Part shown: one piece after another, positions 35,169 to 43,994 of the stretch
Numbering within the stretch: the first letter of the stretch is position 1
How the letters are laid out: each line of letters opens with the position of its first letter
Source of the DNA: Rhodocyclales bacterium
Lineage (GTDB): Bacteria; Pseudomonadota; Gammaproteobacteria; Burkholderiales; Rhodocyclaceae
Direction of reading: 5' to 3'
Assembly: GCA_028292485.1 (NCBI GenBank)
Contig: JAQGMG010000012.1
Location: 1 to 50,692 of the forward strand
DNA length: 50,692 bases
Translations under genes and position numbers: made by a program
Notes under the pieces: model-generated
Database searches by the model: none
Seen by the model: only the letters and a program-made list of their open reading frames with translations
Told to the model about the DNA's origin: nothing

Positions 35169-36050
35169 ATGAACAACCACGACACGCAGCAGTCCACGGC
35201 AAAAGTCAGCATTTACATGCCGACCAAGAATCGGCGCGAGATCGCATCGCAAGCCATTGCCTCGGTCCTGAACCAGAGCTATCGGAACATCGAACTCATC
35301 GTCGTCAATGACGGCTCGACCGACGATACCTTCGACTACCTGGAGAGCCTCGCCGCGACCGACCAGCGCGTGACCGTCATCCACAACGAGAAATCCGTCG
35401 GCGCGCCGCCTGCGCGCAATCGCGCCATCGAGCTTGCCACCGGCGACTTCATCACCGGGCTGGACGATGACGACAGCTTCCACCTGCATCGCATCGCTGC
35501 GCTGGTGCAGTACTGGCACCTGCTCGAAGCTGCGGGCGAGAGCTTCTCCAGCCTGTTCACGCAGGACGTGGTGCTATGCGGCGCACAACAATCCCTGTCG
35601 AAGAAACCCGGCTCGGTCCAGATGCAGGATCTTTTCTCTTACAACTTGATCGGCAACCAGCTATTCACGCGCCGCCCCTACATGCTCGGTGCAGGTCTGT
35701 TCGATGAACAGATGCCAGCCTGGCAGGACCTGGATCTGTTCATCCGCATACTCGGCAAATACGGCCCCGCAAAGCTGCTCGACTGCGGGCTGTATTTCTT
35801 CAACGACGAGCCGCGCGAAGACCGCATCTCCAAGGCCTCGAAACCAAAAATCCTGTCGGCCTATCGCAGGCTGGCGGAAAAGAGCGAGTACGCCACGCCG
35901 AAAATGAAGCAGGCGCTGTTTCTGCAGGCCTTCTCGCCCTTCTACGGCTTTCGGCCGGATACGCGTGATCTCATGGAGTTTGGCCGCTACGGCTTCAGCC
36001 TGAAGAACACCGCCAAGCTGGCGCGCATCTTCGTGGGGAAAACCGCGTGA
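35169..36050 (+). CDS. Glycosyltransferase family 2
   Basis: A 293-residue protein. Typical GT2 start VSIYMPTKNRREIASQAIASVLNQSYRNIELIVVNDGSTDDTFDYL in outline, then APPARNRAIELATGDFITGLDDDDSFH with DDDD as the metal site. The C-terminal half has PYMLGAGLFDEQMPAWQDLDLFIRI. The nearest kinds are WbbD/EpsE-type GTs that add Glc, Gal or GalNAc, but no assignment is safe. GGAGCGAG precedes ATG 35169; the frame is open upstream to 35097 within the previous gene. The Wzx gene starts 35 bases after its stop. Confidence 0.85.
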   Translation: MNNHDTQQSTAKVSIYMPTKNRREIASQAIASVLNQSYRNIELIVVNDGSTDDTFDYLESLAATDQRVTVIHNEKSVGAPPARNRAIELATGDFITGLDDDDSFHLHRIAALVQYWHLLEAAGESFSSLFTQDVVLCGAQQSLSKKPGSVQMQDLFSYNLIGNQLFTRRPYMLGAGLFDEQMPAWQDLDLFIRILGKYGPAKLLDCGLYFFNDEPREDRISKASKPKILSAYRRLAEKSEYATPKMKQALFLQAFSPFYGFRPDTRDLMEFGRYGFSLKNTAKLARIFVGKTA

Positions 36051-36084
36051 CTGCACTCCATGCTTTCCTCCGCGGCGAGGACCG

Positions 36085-37515
36085 ATGAGCGCGCTGTCGA
36101 ATGCTCGCTGGGTAGCGGTCGGCCAGGCAATGCGGGTCGGCGTGCAGGTGCTCGGCCTCATTTTCCTGTCGCGCATCTTGTCGCCCGGCGATTTCGGCCT
36201 GGTCGCCATGGCGACGGTCGTCGCCAACTTTGCCAACCTGGTGCGCGACCTCGGCACTGCCTCCGCCGTCATCCAGCGCGAGACGCTGGACGAGGCCACC
36301 AAGAACACGGCCTACTGGTTCAGCCTCGGTATCGGCAGCCTGTTGGGCCTGTGCATCGCGTTGTTATCGCCGGTGCTGGCTGCCGCATTCAAGGCGCCGG
36401 CATTGACCGGTATTTTCCTGCTGCTGTCGCTGACCTTCCCTATCGCCAGCGCTGCCAGCGTGCATCAGGCGCTGCTCGAGCGCGATTCGCAATTCAAGCT
36501 CGTGGCACGCATCGAATCCGTCTCCGGCATGGTCGGGCTGGCAATCGCCATCGCGCTGGCCCACGCGGGTGCAGGCGCCTACAGCCTGGTGGCGCAGACG
36601 CTCGCTGCCGCCGCCATGTCGACAGTGCAGCTCTGGCTCGCCAGCAAATGGCGTCCGCAGAAGCAGTGGAGCGGCGCCGCACTGAAAAGCATCTGGCAGT
36701 TCAGCAGCAATCTGGCTGCGTTCAATTTCGTTAACTATTTTTCGCGCAATGCCGACAGCATGATCATCGGCCGCTTCCTCGGTGCGGGTGCGCTTGGCGC
36801 CTACTCGCTGGCCTATCGGCTCATGTTGTTCCCGCTGCAGAACCTGACCATCGTGGCGAGCCGTGCGCTGTTTCCGGTGATGAGTCGCCAGCAGGCCGCT
36901 ATCGGCGACATGGCAAATCTGTACCTGCGCACGCTGCTGATCATCGCCACAGTCACTGCGCCGATGATGGCCGGCCTGTTCGCCTTGCGCGACGTGTTCG
37001 TTCCAGTCGTACTCGGCGCGCAGTGGTCGGCCGCGATAGACATCATCGCCTGGCTGGCGCCGGTCGGTTTCATCCAGTCTCTGGTCAGCACTGTCGGTAC
37101 CGTGTTCATGGCACGCGGGCGCACCGATGTGCTGTTCAAGCTCGGCGTGTTCAGTGCCGTGCTGCAGATCGCCGCGTTCCTGATCGGCTTGCGCTGGGGC
37201 GCTGTCGGCGTAGCGGCCTGCTATTTCGTTGCCAATGTCATCAATGCGCTGCCGTGCCTGGGTATGGCCTTGCGCCTGGTTGAACGCCGTTTGCTCGACG
37301 TCCTCGTGTCGATATGGTGGCCGGTCACTGCTGCCTTGCTGATGGCAGGGCTCATCACCCTGGCAAAGGGCGAACCACAGGTTCAGGCATTGCCAGGCAT
37401 GGCGCAGTTGATTCTTCTCTCGGTCGGCGGCGCCTGCATCTACGGTGCGCTGATTGCCCTCTTCGCGTGCGGCTCCCGCAAGGAGCTGTTGCTGCTCGTG
37501 CTCAAAAGGACCTGA
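36085..37515 (+). CDS. Wzx-type lipid-linked oligosaccharide flippase
   Basis: A 476-residue protein with about 12-14 TM segments of the MATE/PST superfamily: ARWVAVGQAMRVGVQVLGLIFLSRILSPGDFGLVAMATVVANF, LRDLGTASAVIQRE, YFSRNADSMIIGRFLGAGALGAYSLAYRLMLFPLQ, ALFPVMSRQQ. The motif LSPxDFGLVAMA and NxDxxIIGRFLG are typical of WzxC/GumJ-like flippases. It should move the undecaprenyl-PP-linked repeat to the periplasmic face for the Wzy-like polymerase at 21163. The start is ATG 36085 with GCGAGG upstream. The next GT begins directly after its stop (37517), so they are translationally coupled. Confidence 0.9.
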   Translation: MSALSNARWVAVGQAMRVGVQVLGLIFLSRILSPGDFGLVAMATVVANFANLVRDLGTASAVIQRETLDEATKNTAYWFSLGIGSLLGLCIALLSPVLAAAFKAPALTGIFLLLSLTFPIASAASVHQALLERDSQFKLVARIESVSGMVGLAIAIALAHAGAGAYSLVAQTLAAAAMSTVQLWLASKWRPQKQWSGAALKSIWQFSSNLAAFNFVNYFSRNADSMIIGRFLGAGALGAYSLAYRLMLFPLQNLTIVASRALFPVMSRQQAAIGDMANLYLRTLLIIATVTAPMMAGLFALRDVFVPVVLGAQWSAAIDIIAWLAPVGFIQSLVSTVGTVFMARGRTDVLFKLGVFSAVLQIAAFLIGLRWGAVGVAACYFVANVINALPCLGMALRLVERRLLDVLVSIWWPVTAALLMAGLITLAKGEPQVQALPGMAQLILLSVGGACIYGALIALFACGSRKELLLLVLKRT

Positions 37516-37516
37516 C

Positions 37517-38773
37517 ATGCGCCAGGCCAGAATCGCGTTTCTCGTCAATTGCTTTCCCGTCGTGTCGGAGACCTTCGTACTGCGGCAGATCACTGGCCTG
37601 CTGGATGCGGGAGACCAGGTGGATGTGATCTGCTCGCATCGCGGCGACCTGACGACCCTGCACATCAATTACCTGCGCCACGGGCTCGCCGAACGCACGC
37701 GGCCGATCCGCAAACAGCGCAACGGCACCCTCGCCAAGGCTGGCTTGCTGACACGCTTTTTCCTGACGAGTTTGCTGGCGCCGCGTCGCCTGCTTGCCGC
37801 AATACGTGCATACATGGCAGGCCTGCCGGACATTGCTGCCGACATCGTGCATCTGGCCGACGCCCAGGCCCTGCCCCGTTACGACTATGTCATCGCGCAC
37901 TTCGGCACGGGCGGCGTGCTGGCCATGCACCTGCAGCAGGCGGGCCTGTTGCAGGGCACCTTGCTGACCGTCTTCCACGGTTACGACCTGAGCGTGCACG
38001 ACGTCGTAAGGCGGTACTTGCCGGCATACCGGCAACTCTTTGCTCACCCGGGGCGCTGCTTGCCGATCAGCGAGTTCTGGCGGCAACGTCTGCTGGGCTG
38101 GGGCTGCCCGGCGGAGAAGATCCGCGTGCTGCGCATGGGCGTCGATGTCGAGCAGATGAGCTTTCCATCGCCGCATCGGCCGTTGTCTTCACCGCTGCGC
38201 GTGCTCAGCGTGGCGCGGCTGACGGAGAAGAAAGGCATCGAATACGGCATACGCGCGCTACCCGGCTGCTCTGCCGAATACACCATCATCGGTAGCGGTG
38301 AATTGCTCGACGCGCTTCAGGAACTGGCGCGCACACTTGGCGTTGACGAACGTGTTCATTTTCTTGGCGAGCAGAGTCACGAGACCGTGTTCGAGCATCT
38401 GCAGCAAAGCGATATTTTCCTGCTGCCTTCCATCACGGCGAGCAGCGGTGACATGGAAGGCATTCCGGTGGCATTGATGGAGGCCATGGCCAGCGGCATC
38501 CTGACGGTATCGACGCGACACAGCGGCATTCCCGAACTGATCGAAGATGGCGTAACGGGTTTCCTTGTCGAGGAGCGTGACGCCTCTGGCATTTCCGGCG
38601 TGCTCAACACACTCGCTTCGGCCAGGCATGACCTGGCAAGCCTCCGGGTAATGGCACGAAGCCACGTCGAAAAGCACTTCAATGCACGCACGCTCGATAC
38701 GCAATTGCTGGCCCTGCTCGACACCGGCGAAGAGCAGGCATTCATGGATGCCACAGCATCCGCGACGAGGTAG
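37517..38773 (+). CDS. Glycosyltransferase family 4 (WcaL/AmsK-like)
   Basis: A 418-residue GT-B protein. N-terminal IAFLVNCFPVVSETFVLRQITGLLDAGDQVDVI is close to the colanic-acid WcaL type. The C-terminal donor domain has LRVLSVARLTEKKGIEYGIRAL, YTIIGSGELLDALQEL, VHFLGEQSHETVFEHLQQSDIFLLPS, DMEGIPVALMEAMASGILTVSTRHSGIPELIEDGVTGFLV, with the E..E motif in EGIPVALMEAMA. It adds one sugar, often Gal or Man, to the repeat. ATG 37517 is preceded by AAAGGA; the previous flippase stop is one base before it. The acyltransferase-3 gene follows 5 bases after. Confidence 0.87.
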   Translation: MRQARIAFLVNCFPVVSETFVLRQITGLLDAGDQVDVICSHRGDLTTLHINYLRHGLAERTRPIRKQRNGTLAKAGLLTRFFLTSLLAPRRLLAAIRAYMAGLPDIAADIVHLADAQALPRYDYVIAHFGTGGVLAMHLQQAGLLQGTLLTVFHGYDLSVHDVVRRYLPAYRQLFAHPGRCLPISEFWRQRLLGWGCPAEKIRVLRMGVDVEQMSFPSPHRPLSSPLRVLSVARLTEKKGIEYGIRALPGCSAEYTIIGSGELLDALQELARTLGVDERVHFLGEQSHETVFEHLQQSDIFLLPSITASSGDMEGIPVALMEAMASGILTVSTRHSGIPELIEDGVTGFLVEERDASGISGVLNTLASARHDLASLRVMARSHVEKHFNARTLDTQLLALLDTGEEQAFMDATASATR

Positions 38774-38778
38774 CGAAC

Positions 38779-39843
38779 ATGAAGAACACAGCGACGGGCA
38801 CAGAAACAGGCGCCTCAGCCAGCACAACAATGCGCAGCACGGCGCAGCGCGAAGACTGGGTGGATGTCGCCAAGGGACTAGGCATCCTGCTGGTCGTCAT
38901 TGGTCACGTGTGGAACGGCACGCCAAAAGCGTTCATCTACATGTTCCACATGCCGCTGTTCTTTTTCCTGAGTGGCTATCTTTCGACTGTACGCAACGAC
39001 AAGGGCAAATTCCTTGCCGACAAATCGATCAGCCTGCTGATCCCCTACGTCGCCTTCGTCGTGCTGCTGGGCAGTCGCGAAATAGCCAAGCATGCAGTCG
39101 CCGGACGCACTGACCAGTTCATCTGGGCGTTCGAATCCACGCTGCTGGGTGGCGAAGTACTGCAGGGCTGGCCGGGCACTGCCTGGTTCATCGTCTGCCT
39201 GTTCTTCACGCAGCAGCTGGTGAATCTGCTGTTGTCGACATTTGGCATGCGCCGCACCACTTACGTCGTGTTGCTGCTCCTGGCGCTCAGCTATGCGCAG
39301 ACCTGGCTCTTCCCCACGTTCTGGTTGCCTCTGGCGCTCAATGTCGTAGCCGGCGCCGCGCCGTTTTACTTCGCCGGCTATCTTTACAAACGCGTTACAT
39401 CGAGCGTCTCCATCAAGGCCGCTGCCTTCATTGCGATGTTGCTTGGCGTCGTCCTTTTCAGCATGCATGTACCGCTGCGCTATGACATGAAGACGGCCTA
39501 CTTCGGTATCCCGATACTCAGCTTCGTGGTGGCGCTCGGCTTCATCGTCACGCTGTTCGGGCTATGCAAGCTCATGGCACAACGCCCGTCGCTGGCAGCG
39601 CCATTCATGCGCCTTGGCGAAGCATCGCTGGTCATCATGTTTGTGCATGCGCCGGTGTATATGGTGATGATCGACAAGTTTCATATCAAGTCGGTCACCC
39701 TCGTCGTGCTGGTCGCAACCGGCGTTTCGTATGTCGCTTACCTGACGATGCGCTCGACCAGCCTGACACGAGCTTTGTTTCTGGGCTCGCGCCGTGACAT
39801 CCAGCGGCTGCTTGAATGGCGCCCTGGCGTGCAGCAGGCATGA
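38779..39843 (+). CDS. Acyltransferase-3 family membrane protein
   Basis: A 354-residue protein with about ten TM segments. The N-terminal motif WVDVAKGLGILLVVIGHVW carries the His of the acyltransferase-3 family (as in OafA and NodX), then FMFHMPLFFFLSGYLS-like sequence. Members O-acetylate sugars of lipid-linked or finished polysaccharides with acetyl-CoA. This is a second acylation system besides the MBOAT module, so the polymer may carry both acetyl and a more unusual acyl group (inference). The start is ATG 38779, AGGT upstream; the preceding GT4 stop is 5 bases away. Confidence 0.87.
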   Translation: MKNTATGTETGASASTTMRSTAQREDWVDVAKGLGILLVVIGHVWNGTPKAFIYMFHMPLFFFLSGYLSTVRNDKGKFLADKSISLLIPYVAFVVLLGSREIAKHAVAGRTDQFIWAFESTLLGGEVLQGWPGTAWFIVCLFFTQQLVNLLLSTFGMRRTTYVVLLLLALSYAQTWLFPTFWLPLALNVVAGAAPFYFAGYLYKRVTSSVSIKAAAFIAMLLGVVLFSMHVPLRYDMKTAYFGIPILSFVVALGFIVTLFGLCKLMAQRPSLAAPFMRLGEASLVIMFVHAPVYMVMIDKFHIKSVTLVVLVATGVSYVAYLTMRSTSLTRALFLGSRRDIQRLLEWRPGVQQA

Positions 39844-39911
39844 CATGCAACTACATTGCGCCCGGTACGGCATCCATACTGTGAAAGAATAGAGTCAACC
39901 CGTTGAGCCAA

Positions 39912-40808
39912 ATGAAAATCGCCTATCTGATTCTTGCCCACAACACGCCACGGCATCTGCAAGCCCTGGTCAGAAGCCTGCGCCTGGAGGGCAACCACTT
40001 CTTCGTGCATATCGACAGCAAGGCCGACATCGAGCTTTTTGAGCCTGTGCGTGCGGCAGACGTCAGTTTTATCGAAGACAGGAAGGCGGTTTTCTGGGGT
40101 GACTTTTCGCAAGTGGATGCCATCCTCGAATTACTTCGCAATGGCTTGCAACATGCCGATGAATTCGACTATTTCGTGCTGCTGAGCGGTAGCGATTACC
40201 CGCTTTATTCGGCGGCCACGATCCAGACGTTTTTCAGCGAACATCGCGGTACGGAGTTCATGAATATTGTCAGCATGCCATCTGAGGCTGCGGGAAAGCC
40301 GTTGTCGCGCTTGACCCGCTACCGGCACGCGGCAGGTACGCCTGTATTTGCCCGCGCGGCACGCAAGCTGCTCACGAAGCTGCACGTGCTGGCCGAAGAA
40401 CGGGATTACAAGCGCCATTTCGGCGATCTGCAGCCTTATGGCGGCAGTGAATGGTGGGCAATCACGCGCGCTGCGGCAGAATACACACTTCGATACGTCG
40501 CAGAGCACCCCGAGTTCGTTCAATTCTGCAAACATTGCCACGCGCCGGATGAGATGTTCTTTCAGACGATCCTGGGCAATTCGCCTTTTCGCAATCAGAT
40601 GCGACGCAATCTTGTCTTTACCGACTGGAGCGCAGGAGGCGCCAACCCGGCGCCGATCAGCGAAGCGCATCTCGTATTATTCGAAACGGATATGCGCAGC
40701 CCGGAAGATGATGTATATGGACCCGGAGAATTGCTGTTTGCACGCAAATTTCCGAATGATTCCGATGCCTTGCTGCAGAGAATCGATATGATTCGCAGCA
40801 ACCGCTGA
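39912..40808 (+). CDS. Beta-1,6-N-acetylglucosaminyltransferase-like (GT14 'Branch')
   Basis: A 298-residue protein. MKIAYLILAHNTPRHLQALVRSL, FFVHIDSKAD, AVFWGDFSQVDAILELLRNGL, YFVLLSGSDYPL, and LQPYGGSEWWAITRAAAEY match the core-2/I-branching GT14 family. Bacterial members add a branch sugar. It may form the side chain of the EPS repeat. The start is uncertain: TTG at 39903 and ATG at 39912 are in frame, and neither has a strong SD; I chose the ATG because the Rossmann strand begins there. It is 68 bases after the acyltransferase gene and 94 bases before the nucleotidyltransferase gene. Confidence 0.82.
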   Translation: MKIAYLILAHNTPRHLQALVRSLRLEGNHFFVHIDSKADIELFEPVRAADVSFIEDRKAVFWGDFSQVDAILELLRNGLQHADEFDYFVLLSGSDYPLYSAATIQTFFSEHRGTEFMNIVSMPSEAAGKPLSRLTRYRHAAGTPVFARAARKLLTKLHVLAEERDYKRHFGDLQPYGGSEWWAITRAAAEYTLRYVAEHPEFVQFCKHCHAPDEMFFQTILGNSPFRNQMRRNLVFTDWSAGGANPAPISEAHLVLFETDMRSPEDDVYGPGELLFARKFPNDSDALLQRIDMIRSNR

Positions 40809-40902
40809 GCATGATGAATTTTCCTGCCCTGATGAACAGGACAAAAAACAGTTTTCGACCTTGGTCGTAGTGAATCAGTTAGTTTTCAACGAGGAGCAGT
40901 AA

Positions 40903-42006
40903 ATGGCAAAAGCACTGATCCTGGCCGCTGGCCAGGGGACGCGAGTAAGACCACTGACCAAGGATGTTCCAAAGCCGATGATCCCGATTCTCGGCAAGCC
41001 GGTGATGGAATACCTCATCGAACACCTTGCGCGTTACGGCATCAAGGAAATCATGATCAACGTGGCGTACATGCACCATAAGATCGAGGAATATTTCGGT
41101 GATGGACATCGCTGGGGCGTCGAGATCGGCTACTCGTACGAAGGTGCCTACGAGCACGGCGAAATCGTGCCGCGTCCATGCGGCTCAGCCGGCGGCATGC
41201 GCCGCATCCAGGACAACAGCGGCTTTTTCGACGAAACAACATTGGTCATTTGCGGCGACGCGATCATTGATCTGGATATCAGCGCGGCCCTGCACGAGCA
41301 CAAGACAAAAGGCGCGATCGCCAGCGTGGTCACACTCGACGTGCCACGTGAAGAGGTTGTGAATTACGGCATCGTGGTGACGGATGAAGATGGCCGTATC
41401 CGCTCGTTCCAGGAAAAACCCAAGCCCGAAAATGCCAAGTCGACGCTGGCCAGTACCGGCATCTACATCTTCGAGCCGGCCGTGGCCTACATGATCCCGG
41501 AGAAGCGCGTTTTCGACATCGGCAGCGAACTGTTCCCGATGCTGGTCGAACGCGATCTGCCGTTCTACGCGCAGAAGCGCTTCTTCAACTGGATCGACAT
41601 TGGCCGGGTAACCGATTTCTGGGCCGTGCTGCAACGCGTGCTGAGCGGTGAAGTGGCGCAGATGGACATGCCCGGCAAGGAAATCCGGCCCGGCGTCTGG
41701 GTCGGTCTGAATACATCGGTCGACTGGGACAATGTGCTTATCGAAGGGCCGGTTTATATCGGCTCGAGCGTGAAGATCGAAGCGGGCTCGGCCGTCATCG
41801 GCCCGACCTGGATCGGCCATGGCAGCCACCTGCGGCGTGGCGCGCGCGTCGAGCGCAGCGTGCTTTTCGAGTACACCCGCATCGGCGAAGGCATGAAGTT
41901 CAAGGAGATGGTGGTCTCGCCGTCCTACTGCGTGGATCGCAGCGGTCACACGACCTATGTCGGTGACGACACAGCCGTGCTGCGTTGGGGCGACGCACGG
42001 GCCTGA
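40903..42006 (+). CDS. Sugar nucleotidyltransferase (NDP-sugar pyrophosphorylase)
   Basis: A 367-residue protein. The N-terminal signature is LILAAGQGTRVRPLTKDVPKPMIPILGKP, with VICGDAIIDLD (metal Asp), EEVVNYGIVV, EKPKPE and WIDIGRV. From about 265 the left-handed beta-helix repeats (PVYIGSSVKIEAGSAVIGPTWIGHGSHLRRGARVERSV) are seen. This matches the GDP-mannose/ADP- or dTDP-glucose pyrophosphorylase family; the nucleotide and sugar cannot be read off. It supplies an activated sugar for the cluster. GAGGAG lies 8 bases before ATG 40903. A Rho-independent terminator at 42028-42055 ends the plus-strand arm. Confidence 0.88.
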   Translation: MAKALILAAGQGTRVRPLTKDVPKPMIPILGKPVMEYLIEHLARYGIKEIMINVAYMHHKIEEYFGDGHRWGVEIGYSYEGAYEHGEIVPRPCGSAGGMRRIQDNSGFFDETTLVICGDAIIDLDISAALHEHKTKGAIASVVTLDVPREEVVNYGIVVTDEDGRIRSFQEKPKPENAKSTLASTGIYIFEPAVAYMIPEKRVFDIGSELFPMLVERDLPFYAQKRFFNWIDIGRVTDFWAVLQRVLSGEVAQMDMPGKEIRPGVWVGLNTSVDWDNVLIEGPVYIGSSVKIEAGSAVIGPTWIGHGSHLRRGARVERSVLFEYTRIGEGMKFKEMVVSPSYCVDRSGHTTYVGDDTAVLRWGDARA

Positions 42007-42027
42007 CGTTCCTGGTGCATCAAGCAG

Positions 42028-42055
42028 AAACAGCGACCTGAGAGTCGCTGTTTTT
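42028..42055 (+). terminator. Rho-independent terminator closing the EPS plus-strand arm
   Basis: AAACAGCGAC (42028-42037), loop CTGAGA, GTCGCTGTTT (42044-42053) with following T run. It is 22 bases after the nucleotidyltransferase stop. Confidence 0.9.
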
Positions 42056-42195
42056 GTTTGGAATTCAACGCACCAATCAGGGCAAGACTATTGATCCTTC
42101 CAGAATTCACGGCAACGAGACCGGCTCCGTCGCAGCCGTTCGCCCCGAGTGGCCGCGTAGCGGCGGTAGGTCGATCACGCGCTAGCCTCGATACG

Positions 42196-42225
42196 TCGCC
42201 GGGCGTAGCCCGGTTTATCCCGAGC
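42196..42225. repeat. Short dispersed repeat, copy 2, with hairpins
   Basis: CCGGGC-GTA-GCCCGG (42199-42213) is a perfect hairpin and is followed by TTTATCCCGAGC, the same ending as the copy at 14195-14222. A related small hairpin GCCGC-GTA-GCGGC is at 42152-42164. The stretch lies between convergent genes and may end transcription of the GH16 gene. Confidence 0.55.
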
Positions 42226-42275
42226 ATGTCGAGGGCGGCCCTCGGCCCGAACGGGCTGTCGTGACTTGCGAAACC

Positions 42276-43760
42276 TTAATTAAGTTTCCTGTAAGCGCGC
42301 ACCCAGTCGACCTGCAATGCCTGTGGAAATGCCGCTGCATCGACGCCATGGCGCCCTGCCCAGCTGCCGCCGACGGCCAGATCCAGGAGGATGTGGGCCG
42401 GGCCGGCAAGCTGCCCGCTTGCGTCTTTCCACTCGTACCCTCGCGTCATTATCTTGCGGCCATCAATAAAGGTCGTGACCGTGGTGGGCGTCCACTCTGC
42501 GCCGACGGTGTGCCACCCTTCATTGAATCTGAACGGCGCGTTCCAGTAGGTCCATTGGCTGACAAAGCTGGCATCGAGAAAAAGGTAGCTGGCCGGAACA
42601 CCGGGTTGCTGCACGACGCCCATGTGCAGCATGTTCGTCAGATCCTCGACGCCATTGTTCACGAATTCGAAAATGTCGATCTCCGGCGGCCATACCAGAG
42701 AGCCGTTCTCCGATACGTCCGGGTTGAGCCAGAATGCTGGCCACACACCGATGGCGCCGGGCATCTTGACGCGTGCTTCCATGTAGCCATAGCGTGTCGT
42801 CCAGTCGGAGCGGATCATGCCGGATTCATAGTCGATGCCTTGCGGATCATTCGACGAGACCTTGCGTGCCACGAGGCTCAATATGCCACCGGCAAGCAGT
42901 TGATTGCCGTTGTCGCGATAGCGTTGCTGTTCATCATTGAGCCGGTCGCGCGTGCCACCGTCGTAAATGAAGCGCGTAAACCATTTGTCCGTATTGAGCG
43001 CGGTGCCATTGAATTCGTCATTGAACGCCAGGCCATAGCCCGATGGCACATAGGAGCCGGCCATCGAAGCCACAGGCTCGGTCTGCACGATGGGCGCCTG
43101 CATTTTCAGCGACACCTTGTCGACGATTGCTTGCACCCCGCCAGCCGAGAACGACACGCTGGCAGCAGCTACATACGCCGGCGCCGTAAAGCGCAAGGTG
43201 TATTGCGTATCGGATGTCGCCGTGAATGTGCGGCGATAGCTGCGGTAGGTCACTGAGTTCTTGTCGCTGAACGCAACGGTCATTCCGGTGCTGCCGGTTG
43301 CCGCCGTCTTTCTTGCTGTCACTGTCAGCACGTATGACTTGCCCGGCTGAAGCGTATTGGCCGCCAGTTTTTGTCCAGCCCACGAATTGACGCGAAGCGC
43401 TTTGCCACCGGGCCTGAGCGTGCTTGGCACAGCGCCCGTTTGCGGGTCGGCAAGAATCCAGAAGTACATCTGATTGGAGAAGTCGCCGTTGAGCATGAGC
43501 TCAAGCGGCGATACCGGGTACTGCACGACAGGCGCCAGCCTGACCGCGGGGGTACTCGACGTAGCGGTCGCCGAGACTGCGAGCGTCGCCGGGGATTCGA
43601 CAACCGCCGCTGCAGCAGAAGTCTCTGCAGCGGCAACTGACAATGCATCAGTTGCCGCAGTCGACGTCGATGCAGAGGGCGACGAACCGCCACCGCCACA
43701 AGCCACCAGCGTTGTTGCGACGAAGACCAGCAAGGTAAAACGGAAACGAGAAAAAAACAC
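42276..43760 (-). CDS. GH16 glycoside hydrolase lipoprotein
   Basis: A 494-residue protein with lipobox LVAC at about residues 18-21, followed by a Gly/Ser/Ala/Thr-rich linker (~22-75). Residues ~85-225 are beta-rich and look like a carbohydrate-binding CBM4/9-like fold (LMLNGDFSNQMYFWIL, YVLTVTARKTA). The C-terminal GH16 domain has LAFNDEFNGTALNTDKWFTRF, GYMEARVKMPGAIGVWPAFWL and PPEIDIFEFVN (catalytic E-I-D-I-F-E), WHTVGAEWTPTTVTTFIDGR, LQVDWVRAYRKLN. It should act at the cell surface on beta-glucan-like polymers. The start is GTG at 43760 with AGAGGA 8 bases upstream. It is convergent with the EPS arm and shares its catalytic family with the Tat-exported GH16 at 32073, so both may act on the EPS. 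Confidence 0.87.
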   Translation of the reverse strand: MFFSRFRFTLLVFVATTLVACGGGGSSPSASTSTAATDALSVAAAETSAAAAVVESPATLAVSATATSSTPAVRLAPVVQYPVSPLELMLNGDFSNQMYFWILADPQTGAVPSTLRPGGKALRVNSWAGQKLAANTLQPGKSYVLTVTARKTAATGSTGMTVAFSDKNSVTYRSYRRTFTATSDTQYTLRFTAPAYVAAASVSFSAGGVQAIVDKVSLKMQAPIVQTEPVASMAGSYVPSGYGLAFNDEFNGTALNTDKWFTRFIYDGGTRDRLNDEQQRYRDNGNQLLAGGILSLVARKVSSNDPQGIDYESGMIRSDWTTRYGYMEARVKMPGAIGVWPAFWLNPDVSENGSLVWPPEIDIFEFVNNGVEDLTNMLHMGVVQQPGVPASYLFLDASFVSQWTYWNAPFRFNEGWHTVGAEWTPTTVTTFIDGRKIMTRGYEWKDASGQLAGPAHILLDLAVGGSWAGRHGVDAAAFPQALQVDWVRAYRKLN

Positions 43761-43994
43761 GCGATGCGTCCTCTGAAATGTCGACCCACGGCGTGCACAT
43801 CACGCCAGGCTTTGCATCGCCACCAACAAATACCTGGGCGTGCAAACGGGCCGCACTATCGAGCATCGCAACGCATTCTCGTAGAGCGGTGCAGACCAGC
43901 GGAACGCGGGTCGACACAAGCGGCTTTGCTTAAGATCTGGATGTCGCCAACTGCCGACGAACGCGGCTCCCGGACATTTGAACGGCGCCAATCC

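Noticed and set aside
42162-42169. GGCGGTAG, the core of the ops/RfaH element
   Set aside because: It lies after the terminator of the EPS arm, the following bases do not fit the element, and no EPS gene on the plus strand follows it.
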